A stretch of DNA of 64,000 bases from Heterobasidion occidentale (Eukaryota; Basidiomycota; Agaricomycetes; Russulales; Bondarzewiaceae), in NCBI GenBank assembly GCA_039111635.1, contig JBCAQO010000007.1, positions 1,116,001 to 1,180,000 of the forward strand, in the 5' to 3' direction. The notes beneath the pieces are model-generated. The model saw only the letters and a program-made list of their open reading frames with translations, was not told where the DNA came from and ran no database searches. Shown one piece after another: positions 1 through 11,691 of the stretch. The position numbers and the translations under genes are program-made. Position 1 is the stretch's first letter. Each line of letters opens with the position of its first letter.

Positions 1-3000
1 TTGGCCGCCCCGTCAAGAACATGAAAAAGTTCGAGGAGGGCGTCTTCAGCGACCTCCGCAACCTCAAGCCCGGCGTCGATGCGTGCTTGGAGGAGCCCAA
101 GGTGAGGCCGGGCCTTCCTTTCTTTTGTTTACATACATGCATCTTCTCTTTGCCTCGCGTGCAGGCAGTCGCCCGCACTTTGTGTTTTTTTTTCGTTGGT
201 TCTTTTTCCGTGCCCGCTGTGATCGGCCGCGTGTCCTGCATTCCTCGTGCCGTGCCGTGTCTTACCGTGTGTGCGGTCCTGAGCCTTGACTGATCGCATC
301 TCGTGTCATCCCACAGTCGCCGTTCCTCGACCTTCTCTTCAAGTACCAGTGCATCCGCACGCAGAAGAAACAAAAGGTCTTTTTCTGGTGCGTCCCCCGC
401 CTCGCCGCTTCGCTCCCGAGCTGACGCATCCTCCTCCCCGCCGCCGCGGCGCGCACAGGTTCTCCGTCCCACACGACCGCCTCTTCCTCGACGCCCTCGA
501 GCGCGACCTCAAGCGCGAGAAGATGGGCCTCGAGCCGACCACCGTCGTCGCCGGCGAGCCCGCGCTCTCCTTCCGCTACGACGCGAAGCGCTCGCTCTAC
601 GAGCAGTTCTCGCGCGCGCACGCACGCCAGCGCCGCGCGCCGCGCCTGTCGCACCAGCACCACCAGCGGCACCCGTCCTCCGCCTCGGCGTCCGCGTCCG
701 CCTCGATGTCCGACGCGGACGAGTACGAGTACGAGTACGCCGCGCGCGGCCATGGCGGCGTGTGGACGCGGACGACGAGGGCGACGACATGGGCATCGGG
801 AACAAGATGGTCAGCACCGCGGACACGATCGTCGCGGACGCGTTCGGCGCGGCCGAGGACGGCGCGGCGTCGGCGTCGGCGTCGGTCTCCACGGACGAGG
901 ACGGCGGCCGCGCGGAGCGGGCGGGGTTCGCTGGCGGGCCAGCGCGGCGTTCCTCACCATGTTCTCGCTCTTCGAGGGCTCGCCGAGCTACAAGCAGCGC
1001 AGGCGGCGCCAGCCGAAGGCCGCTGCGGCCGCCACGGCCTCCACCACCGGTGCGGCTCAGCGCGCGGGGGACGAGCCGGGCGCGCAGGCGCGGCAGGGGA
1101 TGGGTCCGCGATGGGGATGGGGATGGGGCAGGGCCAGGCGATGGTGATTGACGAGCGGCAGGTGGCGCCGAGCGTGGGGATCAGCATGGGCTTGGGGATC
1201 AGCGCGCCGGATATGTTCCTCGCGCAGGCGCAGGCGCAGGCCGGGCCTGCGCGTGGGGGGATGGGGGCCGCGTATGGGGGCCGCATGCAGCAACATCAGC
1301 AGCAGCACAATCAGTATCAGCGGCCCTCGCATCAGGCTCAGCAGCTGCTGCAGCATCAGCAACACCGGACCCAGCAGCACGTGCAGCAGCAGCAACAGCA
1401 ACAGCAGCAGCAGCAGCAGCAACAGTTGCAGGGCCTCGGCGCGTTCGCGAATGCCGCGCCCCCGATGTATGCCTCTCCTGTGCCGAGCCCGATGTCGGCG
1501 CTGCATCAGCAGCAGGTGCAGAGACAGAACACGTTCCCGATGTACAGTCCGAGTGGGATGCCGGAGCTCGCGCCGGCCCCGAGGCACTCTGCGACGCTCC
1601 CGTCCGGCGCGCTGCAGTACACGCTCGCCGACCCCTCCGTCTCCGTCTCCGTCTCCGCCTCCGCCTCGCCCGCCTTGACCTCGACCTCGACCATGGCCTC
1701 GGCCTCGGCCTCCTCCGCCACCGCGTCCAGTTCCACGTCCGTCGGCGGGGGGCAGACGATCAAGGCGTTCGCGTGCCCGCTGTTCTCGTGCGGGCGGCTG
1801 TTCAAGCGCATGGAGCACCTCAAGCGGCACGTGCGCACGCACACGATGGAGCGCCCGTTCGTGTGCCCGCGCTGCAGGAAGCGCTTCTCGCGCTCGGACA
1901 ACCTCAGCCAGCACGTGCGCATCCACGTGCGCGCGGACGCGGAGGCCGGCGGCGCCGGGACCAGCCTCGGTGGCAGCGTGCGGATGGCGTCGGCGCCGGG
2001 GGTGTCAATCCCAACCACGGCGGCGTCGGTGGCGCGTTCGAGGAGGACGCGGACGTGGAGAGCGAGGAGGTGGACGAGCTCGAGCTCGACGCGGAGGAGG
2101 GCGAGATCACGGACTTTGTGCCTGGCAGCATGCAGTATGGAGAGATGAGCGCCGACATGGCGCAGATGGTCGAGGTCGAGGTCGCGGAGCGCCAGCATCA
2201 GCATCAGCATCAACATCAGCAGCACCAGCATCAGCAGCACCAGCAGCAGCAGCACCAGCACCAGCACCAGCACTCTCAGATGGACGTCGGCGACGGCCAG
2301 GACGCGTATTATCCCGGCGCGCTCGGCTTCGCGACCTCTGCGCCCGAGAACCTCAACGTCGGTTACGGCGCCCAGCAGCAGCAGCAGTCGCAAGACGGCG
2401 GTGCACACTGGGTCCTGCACCCCGCGCCGCACCCGCACCCGCACGCGACTGCGAGCCCCGCGTTCTCCAACGTCAGCATGCCCTCGCCCGAGTCGCGCAG
2501 CGTCCCGCCGCGCATCACCAGCAGCGGCGCGTTCGCGCACGCGCGCACGCAGGCCTCCGCGTCCGCCGCGTCCGCTTCCTCCTCGCCGTACCAGGACGCC
2601 CAGGGCGCGTACGCCGGCGTCGGCGCGGGCGCGGGCGCATCGCTCACCTCGATCTCCGCGCCGTCGCACAAGTCCGCGTTCGACCACGCGGCGCTGTACC
2701 CGCCCGGGATGGACGGCGGCGCAGGCACGGGCGCGCCGGGCCCGATCCGCCGCTTCCGCAGCGTGACGCCCAACGCGCCGCGCAACCCCGAGCAGATCCG
2801 CAGGCCGCTGACGTCCATGTCGTCCGAGCACGGCGGCGCGAGCCCCGTGCGCCGCACGTACCACCCGTACGCGCTGCATGCGCACGCGCACGCGCACAGC
2901 CACAGCCATAGCCAGGCGAGCTCGACAAGGTCGAGTCCGGCGGGGTACACGGTGCCGCTGATGGACTATGCGCCGATGCCGATGCAGCAGCAGCAGCAAC

Positions 3001-3296
3001 AGCAACAGCAGCAGCAGCAGCAGCAGGACCACCAGCAGGGCGCGCTGCTCGCGTTCGACGCGCTCGCGGGGACCGCGATGCCGTCGGGCTTTGCCGCGCA
3101 GGCGTACGAGGGCATGTACATCGCGGACTCGCCGTCGTCGTACGGCGCCGAGGCGGGCGCGGGCGACGTCGTGCCATCGGGGATGGCGGGCTACGCGCAC
3201 GCGCCGCCGGCGAGCGAGCAGGAGGCCGCGTACGCGTATGGAGACGCCTATTTCGGGATGGTGGGCCAGGGCGAGTCGCAGCAGGTCTCCATGTGA
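1..3296 (+). CDS. STE12: STE12-type transcription factor (5'-truncated, four frame breaks)
   Basis: Nuclear transcription factor of the STE12 family, which acts below the pheromone/filamentation MAP-kinase cascade. The window opens inside the STE12 DNA-binding domain: exons 1-101, 317-387 and from 459 join to give [20 protein letters not shown]. Further on come the conserved [14 protein letters not shown] stretch (about 960-1000), long Gln runs, and two C-terminal C2H2 fingers (about 1765-1930; [20 protein letters not shown], then [18 protein letters not shown]), the layout of basidiomycete STE12-alpha proteins. The tail is rich in Gln, His, Ala and Ser and ends at a TGA at 3294-3296. The reading frame must step back one base near 765, 940, 1090 and 1985. 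Adding four bases makes the visible CDS a multiple of three. These are probably sequence deletions; a pseudogene is the alternative. The true start lies upstream of the window. Confidence 0.88.
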
Positions 3297-4571
3297 GCGC
3301 CAAAACCCGAGGCACGCCCGTCGGCGACGGGCTCGTTTTGCCTTGGTCCTCCCTCTCCTCCTCCTTAGCATCTTCGGCCGACGGCTCGTGGGCGCGCGCG
3401 GATCTTTAGAGTCCATCAGCATCCTCGTCGCCTGCCCATCGCATCGCCGTCGTCATCATCATGTGATCCGCGACCTACGAAAGAGTACCCTAATCCTGGG
3501 ATTGACGTCCCTCTAATGGCCCGCTTTCTTACTCTAGAATCGATAATCATGACCCTCCGCTCGTGCTCTGGCGCCAGGACGAGGGAGGAATGATCAGCCT
3601 ACTGTAATGTGTGTATCGAGCATCACGCGCGGCCGGCGCTGCGTGTTGTATCCGGCGCCGGAGTCGATCTTTTTCGTTCCCTGACTGTGTCCGTTCCGTT
3701 TTTTTTGCCCTCCCATCGATCGTGTATACCATACCCTCCCACGCCTTTTAATAACCTGTCCTCTCCGTTCCATTTCGTCGCAATCCATTGCTGTTTACTT
3801 CTTCGCTCCGGCTTCCGTCTTCTCTTTCACTTTCATTTTCACTATCCCCGCCCGCCGCTATTATCGCCTCCGCTCGTCGTGTTCTATCAAGCCCCGCCAC
3901 CCACCCGTATTCGCTCTGCTATTCCGCGCGCTCGGTCGCGACCCTCATCCGTCTTCTTCCCATCATCGTGATGACCTGAATCTCGTCGAACCCGACCACG
4001 CCGTGCCACGTACATTCATAACATAACATCCATACATCCCATTCATCACATCCATACATGACCCGTATAACTCATGATATATATATATATATACTACTTT
4101 ACTTGCATGCCCTCACACATCGCATCCTCACGTACATACTGCACATGCCCCCCGTTACCGTTATCTCTTTTACGCCGCACGCACCACATTTTACGCTACT
4201 ACTGCTACTGCTACCTCACTGCATCCATGGCTTGGCCTCGACTAATCGTCTCTCCTACTTCCTCCTCCCGCTTTCACCCCCCCCTCGTTGTCGCGTTTGT
4301 TTTTTGCTTGTATCTTACCACACACATATTGTTTTTTTCACGCCGCCTCTGTCGCCTATCGCGCCAGCCCCCGTCCCGTCCCGCGCGGCGTGCAGTGACA
4401 GTGTGTAGTAGCACGCGGGGGCCCTGCTCTCCCTTTTTACGTCCATAATCTAACGCACCGACACGCCCTCCCCCGTCGGCCGGAGCTGTACGCATATTAT
4501 CGCCCGTACTATGTAGCCGGTTCGACGATGTAATCTCGCGCTACGTTTTTTTTTCAGTTTGATTAATGCAC
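3297..4571. other. Non-coding: convergent 3' regions of STE12 and VPS36
   Basis: No convincing gene. The + strand is pyrimidine-rich from about 3,660 to 4,400, and an (AT)n microsatellite lies near 4,077-4,092. Open frames here have no recognisable family and look random. Probably the 3' UTR of the STE12 gene plus intergenic DNA. Confidence 0.6.
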
Positions 4572-5065
4572 TCATGCTTCGTTCACGCCCGCCGCGGGTT
4601 TGGGGTTTTCGCGGCGTGATGAGGTTCGGGTGGGTGATGGTGCTGACGTTGATGTTGATGTGGATTCTGACGTGGATGTGGATGTTGAGTTGATGTGATG
4701 CTGATGCTGATGTGGCGGCTGGTGGCTGGGGCTTCGGAGAAGGATGAACCTAGTCGGTCGGTCGGTGGGCTGCGAGTCTTTATTGGCAGCGAGCACTACT
4801 AGCACATCCTCATAGAAGGCAGTAGCGTCGGAAAAGTTCAGGAAGGCTATGGGAGGCCGTACGGCCTCCCCGCGGTACCTCAATTCGTCCTGCCAAACCC
4901 GCCAGAAGACCATCACAAGTTTTTTTTCTGCACCGCACACAGCTTCCATTGATGCATGCATGATGGGCCACGGTGATCCATCATATTCATCAACGTCCGA
5001 ATCCGGGCTAGGGTCTACAAGTTCGTCGTCACCGCAGCCGCGTCCTGCCGCATCCGCTTGACTCA
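4572..5065 (-). CDS. Uncertain ORF whose ATG overlaps the VPS36 stop codon
   Basis: A 164-codon uninterrupted frame runs on the minus strand from an ATG at 5065-5063 to a stop at 4572. The first bases, ATGA, share the TGA of VPS36. The first half looks protein-like: acidic DELVDPSPDSDVDEYDGSPW, then hydrophobic and aromatic residues including VMVFWRVWQDELRYRGEAV and FLNFSDATAFYEDVLVVLAA. The C-terminal part is a low-complexity His/Thr/Ser repeat. No family is recognised. It may simply be a chance frame in the VPS36 3' UTR, because an overlapping downstream cistron would be unusual for a nuclear fungal gene. Confidence 0.18.
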
Positions 5066-7395
5066 TGCCTGGCCGTCCCATACGTAGTCCCCGAACGCGT
5101 TCGCCCACCACCGCACCTCGACGCCATCCCCGACACCGCCCGCGGCGTGCGCCTCGTCCCGGCACACCTCGCCCCCCATCTCCGCCTCGCCGATCATCTC
5201 CGCCACGAGCCCGACCGGAACGGCTTCCGCCCAGGCGACCTCGAGCGCCGTGCGCGGGCCCCGCGCGGCTATCAGCTCGCACAGGCGCGCGACGAACGCG
5301 CTGGGCGCGTACGCGGGCGTGTGGAGCACCCGCAGCCCGGTCGTGGGGAATGTGCGGAGGCGGACGGGAGGGGCTGTGTGCGACGGCAGGAGCGGAAGGA
5401 CCTGCAGGAACGTCGACGGGGGGATGAGCGCTGGCCGTCGAATCGAGCGGGCCCGAAGTCGCGCCGGGAATGGAGAGATTCGATCAGTGAGACGAAAGGA
5501 AGGGAAGGAAAGGCGGAGTGGGGGACGCACCGATTCCCCGTGCGCGGTTCCAGCCGCCCCAGACTTCGTCGAGGCCGATGATGCCTCGGTCGCGCATGAG
5601 CCCGATGCTGCTCTTTCCCCCCGTGCCCTGGAGCACGCCGGCCAGCTCGCGTGCGAGTTCTTCGTGCCAGCGCTTTTCGTCGCGGATCATGTCTAGCGTC
5701 ACGGGCGTGTTCTGCATTTGGAGGCCGAGCTGGACGAGGGAGGATCGCACAAATGTGGCCTCCTCTGGCTCCGTGGAGGGCACGAGGGCAGAGCTCGATA
5801 AGAACGAGGACGCGGCCGAGGCGCCGTCGGACGCTGACCCATATGGGTTCGAGGCGAGAGACGAGGACGCCGTGAGCCGTTCGTTGAGCTCACCCGCTAG
5901 ACACACCATGTCCCGCGCCTTGATCATCAGAGCCTCCAGGTCCTTCAGCGCGTCGTCCATGCCCGTCTGACGCGTCTGCGCCGAAGTCTCGACGGTACGA
6001 AGGAGGCCATCTGGGAATGACAGGCAACGCAATGAATCAAGATCGGCTCGTCAAAAGATACTCCTGCAGACGCACGAATCCCTGAGCCTGCAGCGCCTGA
6101 TACCTCCGGGCGCGCGACGCCATCTTTCGCCTGTCATCAGAGCAAAATCAGCATCCGCCGAGTGACCGACTGCACGCGGTTCGTTAAGGAAACGGACCTC
6201 CCATGCTTTGCCAAGCAGACTTCGTTTCAACACCGCGTACAGCGCCTTGTCACCACCCCTGCGAAAACTCAGCTTCATGACCCTGCCTTCCACCTCGTCT
6301 GGGAGCGGCGACATCGGGCGCGATGCCGGCGCAGAATTGAGCACCGGAGGCGCCCGCGGGAGCTGCGTGCCACAGATCTCGCATTCGTGGAGCGACGGGT
6401 GGTTCAAAAATGTGCAAGCGGGACAGGGAATCTCGCTTGGCACGGGTGTGGGAGCGAGCGAGGCCGGCAACGAAACAGACGCGGGCTGCGCGACAGCCAA
6501 AGTGGAGGGCGGGCGCGGCGCGGTGCTATTTGAGCTCGACTTGGCGCGGGGAACGCCGCATAGAGAGCATACTGCCGCGGTGGGGCTCGAGCCTGGCGGG
6601 TTGCGGAAGTTGCAGACTTCGCACGTCCAACTTTCGCCCGCGGGATCGTCGCTTACGGTGCTCGATGGCGACGACGATGCCTGTACGAGGTGCAGGGTGA
6701 CCTTTGAGGAAGATGTGAACAGACCTGCGTAATATTCGGTCTGCGATATATACGACAGGTCCAGGGCGAACGAGCGGGCAAGGGGTTTCGCCGCATCGAT
6801 GTAGAATAGACGATGGGTCGTCACAAACACAGTGCCGTTCTGATGATCAGCCGACTTCTGTGTACTAAAAGTCATTATTGAGAATGAGGAGAAGCAGATT
6901 GGAGCGACAAATATGAATGACGATCAGGGAGCCAACATCTGTCATGCAAAATAGACATGGGGCCGAAATAGAGACGAGGAACCATCACACCAAGGCGGAA
7001 AGCAGCCCTCGTCGAGGATCGCATAGGACTGCGGAGCGAGAACGCTTGGCAGGGAAATATAAGATAGACGTGTACCAGTTTATACTCTGCAAGGATCTGA
7101 ACAGACATCGACGCGCCACGGTCTGCACACATCAGCCACGGCTGAGATCCGTGAGGTACACCCATTATATTGAAAGAAAATAGCTTCCCACTTTATTGGA
7201 ATAGATCCAGTGGGAATCATGTCACGACACGGAGATACGGGAAGCAGCGGGGAAGACAGAAGAGAAGCGACAAGGAACATACCCCTCGTAGATCCCAACG
7301 CCTTCCTGACTTGACAAATTATCCTCGTCGTCATAGAGGAGAGCAGGAACAGGTATGGTACCGTCCACGGGTCTTGTGTACCTGTGCAAGCTCAT
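5063..7395 (-). CDS. VPS36: ESCRT-II subunit VPS36
   Basis: Subunit of the endosomal ESCRT-II complex that binds phosphoinositide and ubiquitin and sorts cargo into multivesicular bodies. Five exons (7395-7283, 6864-6198, 6130-6076, 6010-5531, 5430-5063) join in frame to 560 residues. The N-terminal GLUE domain starts with VDGTIPVPALLYDDED and continues TQKSADHQNGTVFVTTHRLF. It is interrupted by two NZF-type zinc fingers (CEVCNFRNPPG... CSLCG and CPACTFLNHPS... CEICG), as in yeast Vps36. The C-terminal winged-helix region includes LRTVETSAQTRQTGMDDAL and ALIPPSTFLQVLPLL. The start is set by MSLHRYTRPVDG in exon 1. Intron 1 is 418 nt; the others are 65-100 nt. No frame breaks. Function assigned by family recognition. 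Confidence 0.93.
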
Positions 7396-8288
7396 GAGGG
7401 TGGTCGCAGGAGGTGGTGATCGTCAATTCACTCGAACTAGCGCAGAAGGCCCCTTGCGATATACAGAACAGCCTGAGAATGATGCTGAGGCGGTGCCTGT
7501 GATCTAAAAGTATGTATTTCTTAGCACAAAAGACAGCTGGGAATAAGATGGCGTGGGGAAGACGGTGGGAGACGGGGACCAGAGAACGGCTTGGAGCCGG
7601 TGGAGGAGATTTGACCTGGAGACTTCCTGGTTTTCGGTGTTTCCGACTGCGGTCAATCGACTTCCGGATACTGAAAACCAAAGTTTCGGGTTTCAAGGGA
7701 TATTTGACGACGAACAGAGGTATGCGATGGGAGGGGATAGGTGAGGAGGATATGACGCCTGTATCAGCCACCGCCAATCAGCGCTGCACGTTGTATAGTT
7801 CTCTTTCCCCAACCACCACGCTCGTCAATGATTCTTCACAATTTTTTTTAGCACAGAGAGCTCATTGATCTCGAATATCTTTTAACTGCTAAAAGCCCTT
7901 GCTTGTCTTGCGGCACTTAGCGTAAAATCACTGCCTGGTGTTACTGGAGACCGAGTGCTGCTGGAGCGTGCGATGGCCCAATCTGGTGGAGGCATGTTTC
8001 TGGCCAATGGAGAGCCGGGGTGGAGTGTGGCAATGTCAAAGCCGGTTCAACTCGAATCTCCCACCGAGACTTCTGCGAGGATGTATTTCTCCCGGCCAAA
8101 CACACGAAGCAGTCCGTGGGCTCGTTCCACCCCTTTCTGACCCTTCAGCGGTGGCCGCTCTCTTAAGGTGCTCTCACCGTTCATCAGACCACTCCCTTCT
8201 CCCACTGCCACCTCTTACACGCTTTGTCAATAAGCTGGCCCTTACCCGTTAACGCCATATCGTTCGTCGGCGATTATCGCGCATATTC
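7396..8288. promoter_or_regulatory. Divergent intergenic region, VPS36 / membrane protein
   Basis: About 890 bp between the start of VPS36 (-) and the start of the membrane-protein gene (+), so it should hold both promoters. A CCAAT motif with the extended CCAATCAG form lies near 7,767. No coding potential is recognised; the open frames start at non-ATG codons or match no family. Confidence 0.45.
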
Positions 8289-10230
8289 ATGAGGTTCGTC
8301 TCGGAAATATCAGCAGGAATCTTCGAGATCGCGATGCGTATGGCTGACATTCTGAAATACGGTGCAGGCCCTCGTCCCCACGATCCATCCCGCTTGTCCT
8401 CGCGCTTCTTCTATGTTCCTCACTATGGAGCGAAGCTTCGTGGTTTGCACGGGCGGGTCAAGTTAACATCACTGTAGACGATTCAGACCCATCGATCCTC
8501 TACCAGCCATCAGCTCAGTGGGTTTCCAGTGCTAATTCATCGAGCTGCAAATTCTGTCTGGCCCCATCAGACCCAAGAATCGCCTTCGAGAGCACCTGGC
8601 ATCATGGACTACATATAATTCCAACGACAGACGCAGACGATGGCGACACGGACGACAGCAAAAATAGGGATGAGGATAGTGGTCGCAGTGGTAAACATGC
8701 AAAGGACCGGCGATGGCACAGACGGTACCGTGAAGACGACGACAGTGACGATGGACAGGTCAATGGAGCCAGCTCGAATGGCGATGACGATGACGATGAC
8801 GACGACGTTGACAGTAGTAGTCCCTTCGCTGTAGTGAAGCTGGACAGCGACGATGCCGGATTCGTCGACGAGCCCGTCTTCCTCCAGCTTAACTTCACTG
8901 GTTATTTTCCCTCATTTCTTGCCGAATATGCAATTGACATTCTGGACAGGCTCGGCTATCTATCTCTACTGTCTTCTCCCGTTAGGCCTACCTGCTACCA
9001 ACACGAGCACGCCGACCCTGACTAACTTGACTTTCACTCTCGACAACAAGCCCATGGGCAGCTTCCTTCATAATGGCTCGGCGTCTGCTTCTGGATTTGC
9101 GCCGAAATTTGCAGTCCTTGCAAAGAACGGCCTCCCACAGATGCCGCACACGCTTCAGGTCGATCTTGGACCTGATTCTGTTATGCTGTTCGACTCCTAC
9201 GTATTCACCCAGGCGGCTGCAATGGACTCGAATAGCAATTCTCCGAGCATGTCTATCACGGAGGCTCAGCCCTCGCCAAGTGTGACGCAGACTGCAGTTG
9301 TCGAGTAAGTGTGTGCCCCGCTCTTACCTCGGTCGAAACTATGCTGATGATCTGGGCCCTCTGACGTCCTATCGATGTTGTGTCGTTCGGTATCTCCGCT
9401 ATCCTCGTTATCCTTTGTACGATCTAATTCTACGCTCCGCCTCCGATCGGTGGATCAGTGCCAAAACAAAGCAGCACAATATCGCGACTTTCGGAGGTGC
9501 CGTAGGCGGCTCCGTCGGGATCTTGAGTATCGTCGCGAGCTGCCTCGCCTTCAGCATCTATCGCAGGCGACAACTTTCCGCGCGGCGCCAGCGTCAGGAG
9601 CGCTCGTCGCGCAACTTGCACTCGGACGCGGAGTCCTTCCAGACGTACGCATCCGAGGATGGCCCGCCGATGCAAGGCCCCGCACCGTTCGTCCCGAGGT
9701 TCTTCCCTGGCACGATGCCGATAGCGCCGCCGCCGTATATAGGCCCGCTCCCGAGCGGCTCGCCATCGATGTCGTCCGCGGAGGTCAGCGTGCCCGTGTC
9801 GTATGCGGACCGCCCGCCGCCAACATCACGGTTAGGACAGCGTGACTTTTTACCGCATTTGGACGAGGATGGAGGGAGCGACGGCGAGCTCGGAGGAGAT
9901 CAGGACTCGCCACCATCGTTTGTCGTTGCGATCGCGTCGCCCGAGCCGCCGCTCATGGCAAACATCGTGCGGCGCGTACCGGTGCCGCGAATGTCGCTCG
10001 AGGATGTGCGGGAGGAGAGTGATTTCGGGACAGCGGGATCGCGGTCGATAGAGCGAAGCTCGGAGGATGCGCAGAGGACGGATTCGTCGCGGACAGAGGC
10101 GCACACGCCATCGGTTTCCTCGCGGCCGCCGAGCTTCCAGAGCTTGGGGTCGCTTCACCCGCCTTTGGTTGTTGAGGATACCGCGAGTCAGGCGGGCGAG
10201 CTTGATCATGCTGGTGCACTGCGTAGATAG
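8289..10230 (+). CDS. Single-pass type I membrane protein (basidiomycete-specific family)
   Basis: Predicted secretory-pathway membrane protein of unknown function. Four exons (8289-8293, 8368-8900, 8950-9304, 9459-10230) give 554 residues. Exon 1 is only ATGAG; splicing yields MRPSSPRSIPLVLALLLCSS, a clean signal peptide. The luminal part carries VDDSDPSILYQPSAQW, an acidic Asp/Ser linker, then LNFTGSAIYLYCLLPLGLPA and FTLDNKPMGSFLHNGSA, an arrangement found in many Agaricomycete surface proteins of beta-sandwich type. One transmembrane helix (GGAVGGSVGILSIVASCLAF) is followed by a basic stop-transfer and a long Ser/Pro-rich cytoplasmic tail. The first intron has a plausible branch site (GCTGAC near 8,343). 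A sensor or adhesin role is possible, but nothing in the sequence fixes it. Confidence 0.85.
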
Positions 10231-11691
10231 GTGTGTGGACAGCTTCTGTTTGACGCTCCTTTGATGTTGCCAAGCTTGTCGCCATTTCTTGCATGTCTGT
10301 GTCTATCTATGAATCGCGCCGCTCGCTCGGCCGAAAAATGTGCACGATGCTTGGGCCCTGAGGCGGGGGGGAAGGGCAGGGCACGATGGCCACCACGACC
10401 ATTTTGCTCTGCTCCCATCTCCCGCGTGCATTCATACCGTACCGACGGTCGTGCGCCGCGCGCACCGCACCGCGTTCCCCCAGTCCGTTTCGTCCGTCCT
10501 ATTTCCTCTGCGCACCCCGTCTCCCACGCGTGTTCTCTCACAATGATGCGTTTGCGCGTGCGCGCGACTGGGTCTTCCCGCGGTGCCTCGCAGACTCCCG
10601 AGGCTGTGGGTCTGGGCGTGCGTGTTTTCTCCGCCGTGCACGCGCACGGATGGCAGGGCCCCATCCTTCGGGCTACGCCGCATGCTCGCGCTGTTCCCAC
10701 CGATGCTATAGGGCGATAATTGTGTCTGCATTCCAGGCGCGCTTGCGCTTGAGCGCAGTGATCTTTGGATGTATGCTCGTGCCCCAGACAGTGCAACACA
10801 TCTGTTTTACACGCGCCTTCCTCTTCATGGTTCATATCAACATCTGTTCTACTCGTCTCACCCTGGACACCTTGAACCTTTACCCTCTATCGTTCCCACA
10901 CTGACCCTCATTTTCAGCCGCTTCATGATCATCACGGCGAAGCATCGACTCGTGCGTTTCGACGCCAGTTCGTTCTCGACGAGCGGTAGTCGGTTGGACG
11001 CCGGATATTCTTCGACTCACTAGGTCAGCCGGTACAGGGATCGCTTATCATATATCGACGTGTAGCCTGGCGTTTGTAGGAATGTATTAGAGGGGGACGT
11101 AACGGACTAAGGCAGCTGTAGTAGTGTGGAGCGGCTCCACTTGATCGCAGTCTTAGCGGCGTCGTGGTGAGTATGCGAACGGCGTAGCTTAAGCGTTTGT
11201 CCTCGGGTGTAACAGTGCGTGTTGCACACGCTTGCTTTCTTGATCCCGTTCTGTGTTTATTTCTCCGTTTCATTTTCCGTGGGCAGCATGATATGAAGGC
11301 ATTCGTGTGGGGGGGCTGCACGCTCGCGAGTCTGCTCAGCTGGCAGATGACCGTTTTCTTCTTGTTCGTCTGTCTCTTTGTCGTTGCCCACAGTCTTCCG
11401 AAACTCAACTCCAGAAAGACTTCTAAGGAAACCGATTTCTGAACGAAGCTACGAACGTCTGTTCGTCGTCAATCTATGGTATGATCCTGGATTGATTTCC
11501 ACTATCGAGAGCAGGGTATGCGTGACATCTCTACGATTGGAAATTGGCAGGCGCAGTGCAGCCTCGACAGATTCCATTAGGCGCCTGTATAGATTCTGTT
11601 CGCTAAGGCCGCTCTGTGCCATATCAATGCATCGTTCTCGCTCCTCCCATCGTCCAACACCCCATCCTTCCCCACGAAACGCCCCGACCCC
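10231..11691. other. Non-coding stretch upstream of the kinase-like gene
   Basis: About 1.46 kb with no gene I can support. Open frames on both strands (for example around 10,206-10,835 minus and 10,386-10,904 plus) show no family motif and shadow each other in GC-rich DNA. It should contain the 3' UTR of the membrane-protein gene and the promoter of the next gene. Confidence 0.5.

Noticed and set aside
262..2950. Long minus-strand and alternate-frame ORFs across the STE12 gene
   Set aside because: Arg/Ala-rich translations of GC-rich coding DNA in the wrong frame; no family motifs.
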